Source: Phycisphaerales bacterium
Lineage (GTDB): Bacteria; Planctomycetota; Phycisphaerae; Phycisphaerales; UBA5793
NCBI GenBank assembly: GCA_020852515.1
Contig: JADZAS010000035.1
Span: 1 to 64,000, forward strand
Direction of reading: 5' to 3'
DNA: 64,000 nt
Shown here one piece after another: positions 62,168 through 64,000 of the stretch (position 1 is the first letter of the stretch; the number at the start of each line of letters is the position of its first letter). Below the pieces are notes generated by a model. That model had not been told where the DNA came from. It searched no databases and saw nothing but the letters and a program-made list of their open reading frames with translations. A program made the position numbers and the translations under genes.

Positions 62168-64000
62168 TTATGGACCCACGCGAACGACGTTGCTCGTCGC
62201 ACAAGCGATGGTCTCAATCATCTGCAGATACCCGTTGCAGACCGAGTTCTGGCCGACGTTGCCGGAGATCGAGCCGTTGCCGCTGCCGCTGTTGGTCGTC
62301 TGCACGAGTTGAAGCTGCTGCGACCCGAGGCCGAGCGTGGTGCCGGCGCAGGGGCCGCCAGGAATGACCGTGCTGCCGGTGTTGAGGGCAAAGACGAGTC
62401 CCAGCGTCACGTTCTGCGGGGCGTCGGACCAGTTGACGCTGACTTCACCGGGGCAGGCGCCGCTGGTGGCGATGCGCATGCCGCCGCTGAAGCCGTCGAT
62501 CCCCGTCGCCACCAGCGCGAAGGCGGCATCGACCTGCGGCGTGTCGAGGTAGGCGTCTTCGTTGATCTCGGATGCGATCACTTCGATGGTCCAGGTGCCC
62601 GCGGCCGGCGCCTCAATCAACACGTTCTCGACCGTGTCGATCGTGTTCGCATTGCCTCCCGAGGTAGACCAGTTGCCGCTGGTCAGCCCGTTGTTGCCCC
62701 AGTACACGGTGTTGTCGGGCGCGGTGACCTTGAGCGACAGGTCGTTGATGCGCGCGACTGGTCCGGCGGGATTGCCCATGAGATCGCTATAGGACATCGT
62801 GACGCGCAGCGGCCCGCCGCCCTGCCCGACCGTGACCTGATACTGCGCGCTCTGCAGTTGCTCGAGCACGTCCGCCTCATCGACGATCAGCATCGTGTCG
62901 CGGTTGTTGTAGAGATACGTCAGATCCGGCATGCCCCAGCCCTGGTTGAAGCGAGTGAAATCCCCGCCGCTGTAAGGCACGGCGCAGTTGACCATCAGGG
63001 CCTTGGCGGTGGCCATGGCGGGTCTGCTGTCAAAGACGTCGGAACCGCCGCCAAAGCCGGGGAAGACCCCTTCGTGCCACATCTGGAAGAGCAGGCCGAA
63101 GTGGCCGGCCACGATGGGCGTGGCGCCGCTCGTTCCGCCGAAGCTCGTGGTGTAGCTCGTGTCGCTGCTGCTGCTGGTGGTGAAGATCTGGTCGTAGAAG
63201 TGGGTCAATTCGGGCTTGATGCGACCATCCGCCGCCGGGCCGGTGCTGCCGCCACGGCCCCAGGAATCGTCTGCCTTGCTCAGCGTATTGCGGTGGTAGA
63301 CCCCGCCGACCGAGACGATGTTCTTGGCCCACGCCTGCGGGCGCGAGTCCGGGCTGCCCGCGTTGCTCTGCGACTGGCAGATGATCAGGTCGTTGATGAA
63401 CGAGATGTCATCCATCTCGGCTGAGATCGTGGTGTACGAGCGAGTGCGGTTGTTGCCCCACGAATTGCTCTGGAAGACGGCCCGGTACGGCCCGTTTGGA
63501 TCAACGAGTTCCGCGGTGAGGCCGTAGCGATTCTGACTTTGATTGAGCACGAGGTCATAGTCGCAGAAGATCTTGCCGTCGGCGTCGGGGATCATGCCGG
63601 TGGCTTGCGCGTTGCCGGCGCCGGAGGCGAAGACGATGCCGAAGGTGGATGTGCCGTGGCTGGCGTCGCCGCTGTTCTGCGAGTGAACGATGACCTGGCC
63701 TTCGAACTGCTGGTGGCTGGCGCGGACGCCGCCGTCCATGACCTCGGCCCGGACACCCTGGCCGGTGAAGCCCAGCGTGGATTCAAGGAACGTGCCGCCG
63801 CCGATCTGGCGGGCGATGTCCATGTCATCTTCCTGAACGCCCTGCTCATCGACGTAGAGCACTTCGTTCATGCGGAGCACCTGCGCGAGTTGCTCGGCGT
63901 TGAGCGTGGCGCGGATGCGGAAGCCCTGCGGAATGGTCTGGTTGACCACGCCGCCAATGGCCGCGATTCGATTCGCGACGGCGGCCTGCGGCGCCGGGCC
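62168..64000 (-). CDS. Secreted subtilisin-like serine protease (S8), N-terminus beyond the window, with domain A
   Basis: 610 codons are visible and the frame is open to base 64000, so the start lies outside. Visible parts: a propeptide end (FRIRATLNAEQLAQVLRMNEVLYVDEQGV). The catalytic Asp is in EVMDGGV, His in DASHGTSTFGI and Ser in FGGTSGATPIVAG; the intervening Asn is in FQSNSWGNN. A proprotein-convertase-like P-domain (VTMSYSDLMGNPAGPVARINDLSLKV...TWTIEVIASEIN) follows. The last 96 residues are domain A (VIPGGPCAGTTLGLGSQQLQL, ending CATSNVVRVGP). An exported peptidase. Confidence 0.9.
   Translation of the reverse strand, partial: GPAPQAAVANRIAAIGGVVNQTIPQGFRIRATLNAEQLAQVLRMNEVLYVDEQGVQEDDMDIARQIGGGTFLESTLGFTGQGVRAEVMDGGVRASHQQFEGQVIVHSQNSGDASHGTSTFGIVFASGAGNAQATGMIPDADGKIFCDYDLVLNQSQNRYGLTAELVDPNGPYRAVFQSNSWGNNRTRSYTTISAEMDDISFINDLIICQSQSNAGSPDSRPQAWAKNIVSVGGVYHRNTLSKADDSWGRGGSTGPAADGRIKPELTHFYDQIFTTSSSSDTSYTTSFGGTSGATPIVAGHFGLLFQMWHEGVFPGFGGGSDVFDSRPAMATAKALMVNCAVPYSGGDFTRFNQGWGMPDLTYLYNNRDTMLIVDEADVLEQLQSAQYQVTVGQGGGPLRVTMSYSDLMGNPAGPVARINDLSLKVTAPDNTVYWGNNGLTSGNWSTSGGNANTIDTVENVLIEAPAAGTWTIEVIASEINEDAYLDTPQVDAAFALVATGIDGFSGGMRIATSGACPGEVSVNWSDAPQNVTLGLVFALNTGSTVIPGGPCAGTTLGLGSQQLQLVQTTNSGSGNGSISGNVGQNSVCNGYLQMIETIACATSNVVRVGP

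Noticed and set aside
62075-63424. Plus-strand frame of 449 codons opposite the last subtilase
   Set aside because: Antisense shadow; Ala/Gly/Asp/Val-rich, with no domains and no ribosome site.

Overview
The window is high-GC bacterial DNA and most likely comes from a planctomycete, probably the class Phycisphaerae. The main markers are a PSCyt1/DUF1549-DUF1553/DUF1501 operon, a prepilin-type protein with an FTLIELLVVISIIALL N-terminus, membrane proteins ending in a CGYxLxGN...CPECG zinc ribbon, and many secreted HAF-repeat, CHRD, choice-of-anchor-B and subtilisin-like proteins. No rRNA, tRNA, CRISPR array, insertion sequence or phage gene was seen. Species is not assigned.

1-8.6 kb is a stress and osmoadaptation region. 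It holds an MscS channel, an otsA / otsB-GH15 trehalose operon coupled to an MgtC-family gene, two tiny lipoproteins (one a clear entericidin), a DUF883 membrane-anchored protein and a LuxR-type response regulator. 8.8-13.2 kb encodes 2-oxoglutarate dehydrogenase E1 and E2 with a small membrane protein upstream. 13.3-15.6 kb is the most unusual locus. It is the remnant of an alternative complex III (Act) plus caa3-type cytochrome oxidase operon. ActA is whole. ActB keeps only its N-terminal tip and C-terminal ferredoxin domain. ActC is cut off and runs directly into the C-terminal part of oxidase subunit III. ActD, ActE, ActF and oxidase subunits I and II are absent. Subunit IV is whole.

15.9-18.5 kb encodes a VKOR-like protein, an SPW-repeat protein, an NAD-dependent epimerase and DUF1328. 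19-29 kb has secreted and DUF1508-like proteins, then the planctomycete cytochrome/DUF1501 operon. 29-33 kb is a short cell-division/cell-wall cluster: rsmH, a LysM protein, an ftsL-like gene and ftsI. 33-42 kb mixes secreted proteins and a subtilase with EttA, ThpR, heme oxygenase, a pseudopilin and a PEBP protein. 42-46 kb is regulatory: a PadR repressor with a palindromic operator controls a HAAS-anchored secretin-like protein, next to a TetR / DUF1761 / SRPBCC operon.

46-54 kb is an island of secreted proteins interrupted by an SRP RNA gene (minus strand) and a PIN-TRAM membrane protein. 54-64 kb carries ankyrin, ApaG, dienelactone hydrolase, SucD and polyprenyl synthetase genes, and two more subtilases, the last running off the right edge.

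Two themes cross the window. First, two recurrent C-terminal domains of about 100 residues, here called A and B, are attached to otherwise unrelated exported proteins and may be sorting, anchoring or adhesion modules. Second, short genes and an RNA too small for ordinary ORF calling (entericidin, DUF1328, SRP RNA, a 41-residue membrane peptide) are present and well supported. All family assignments come from reading the translations; no database search was run.
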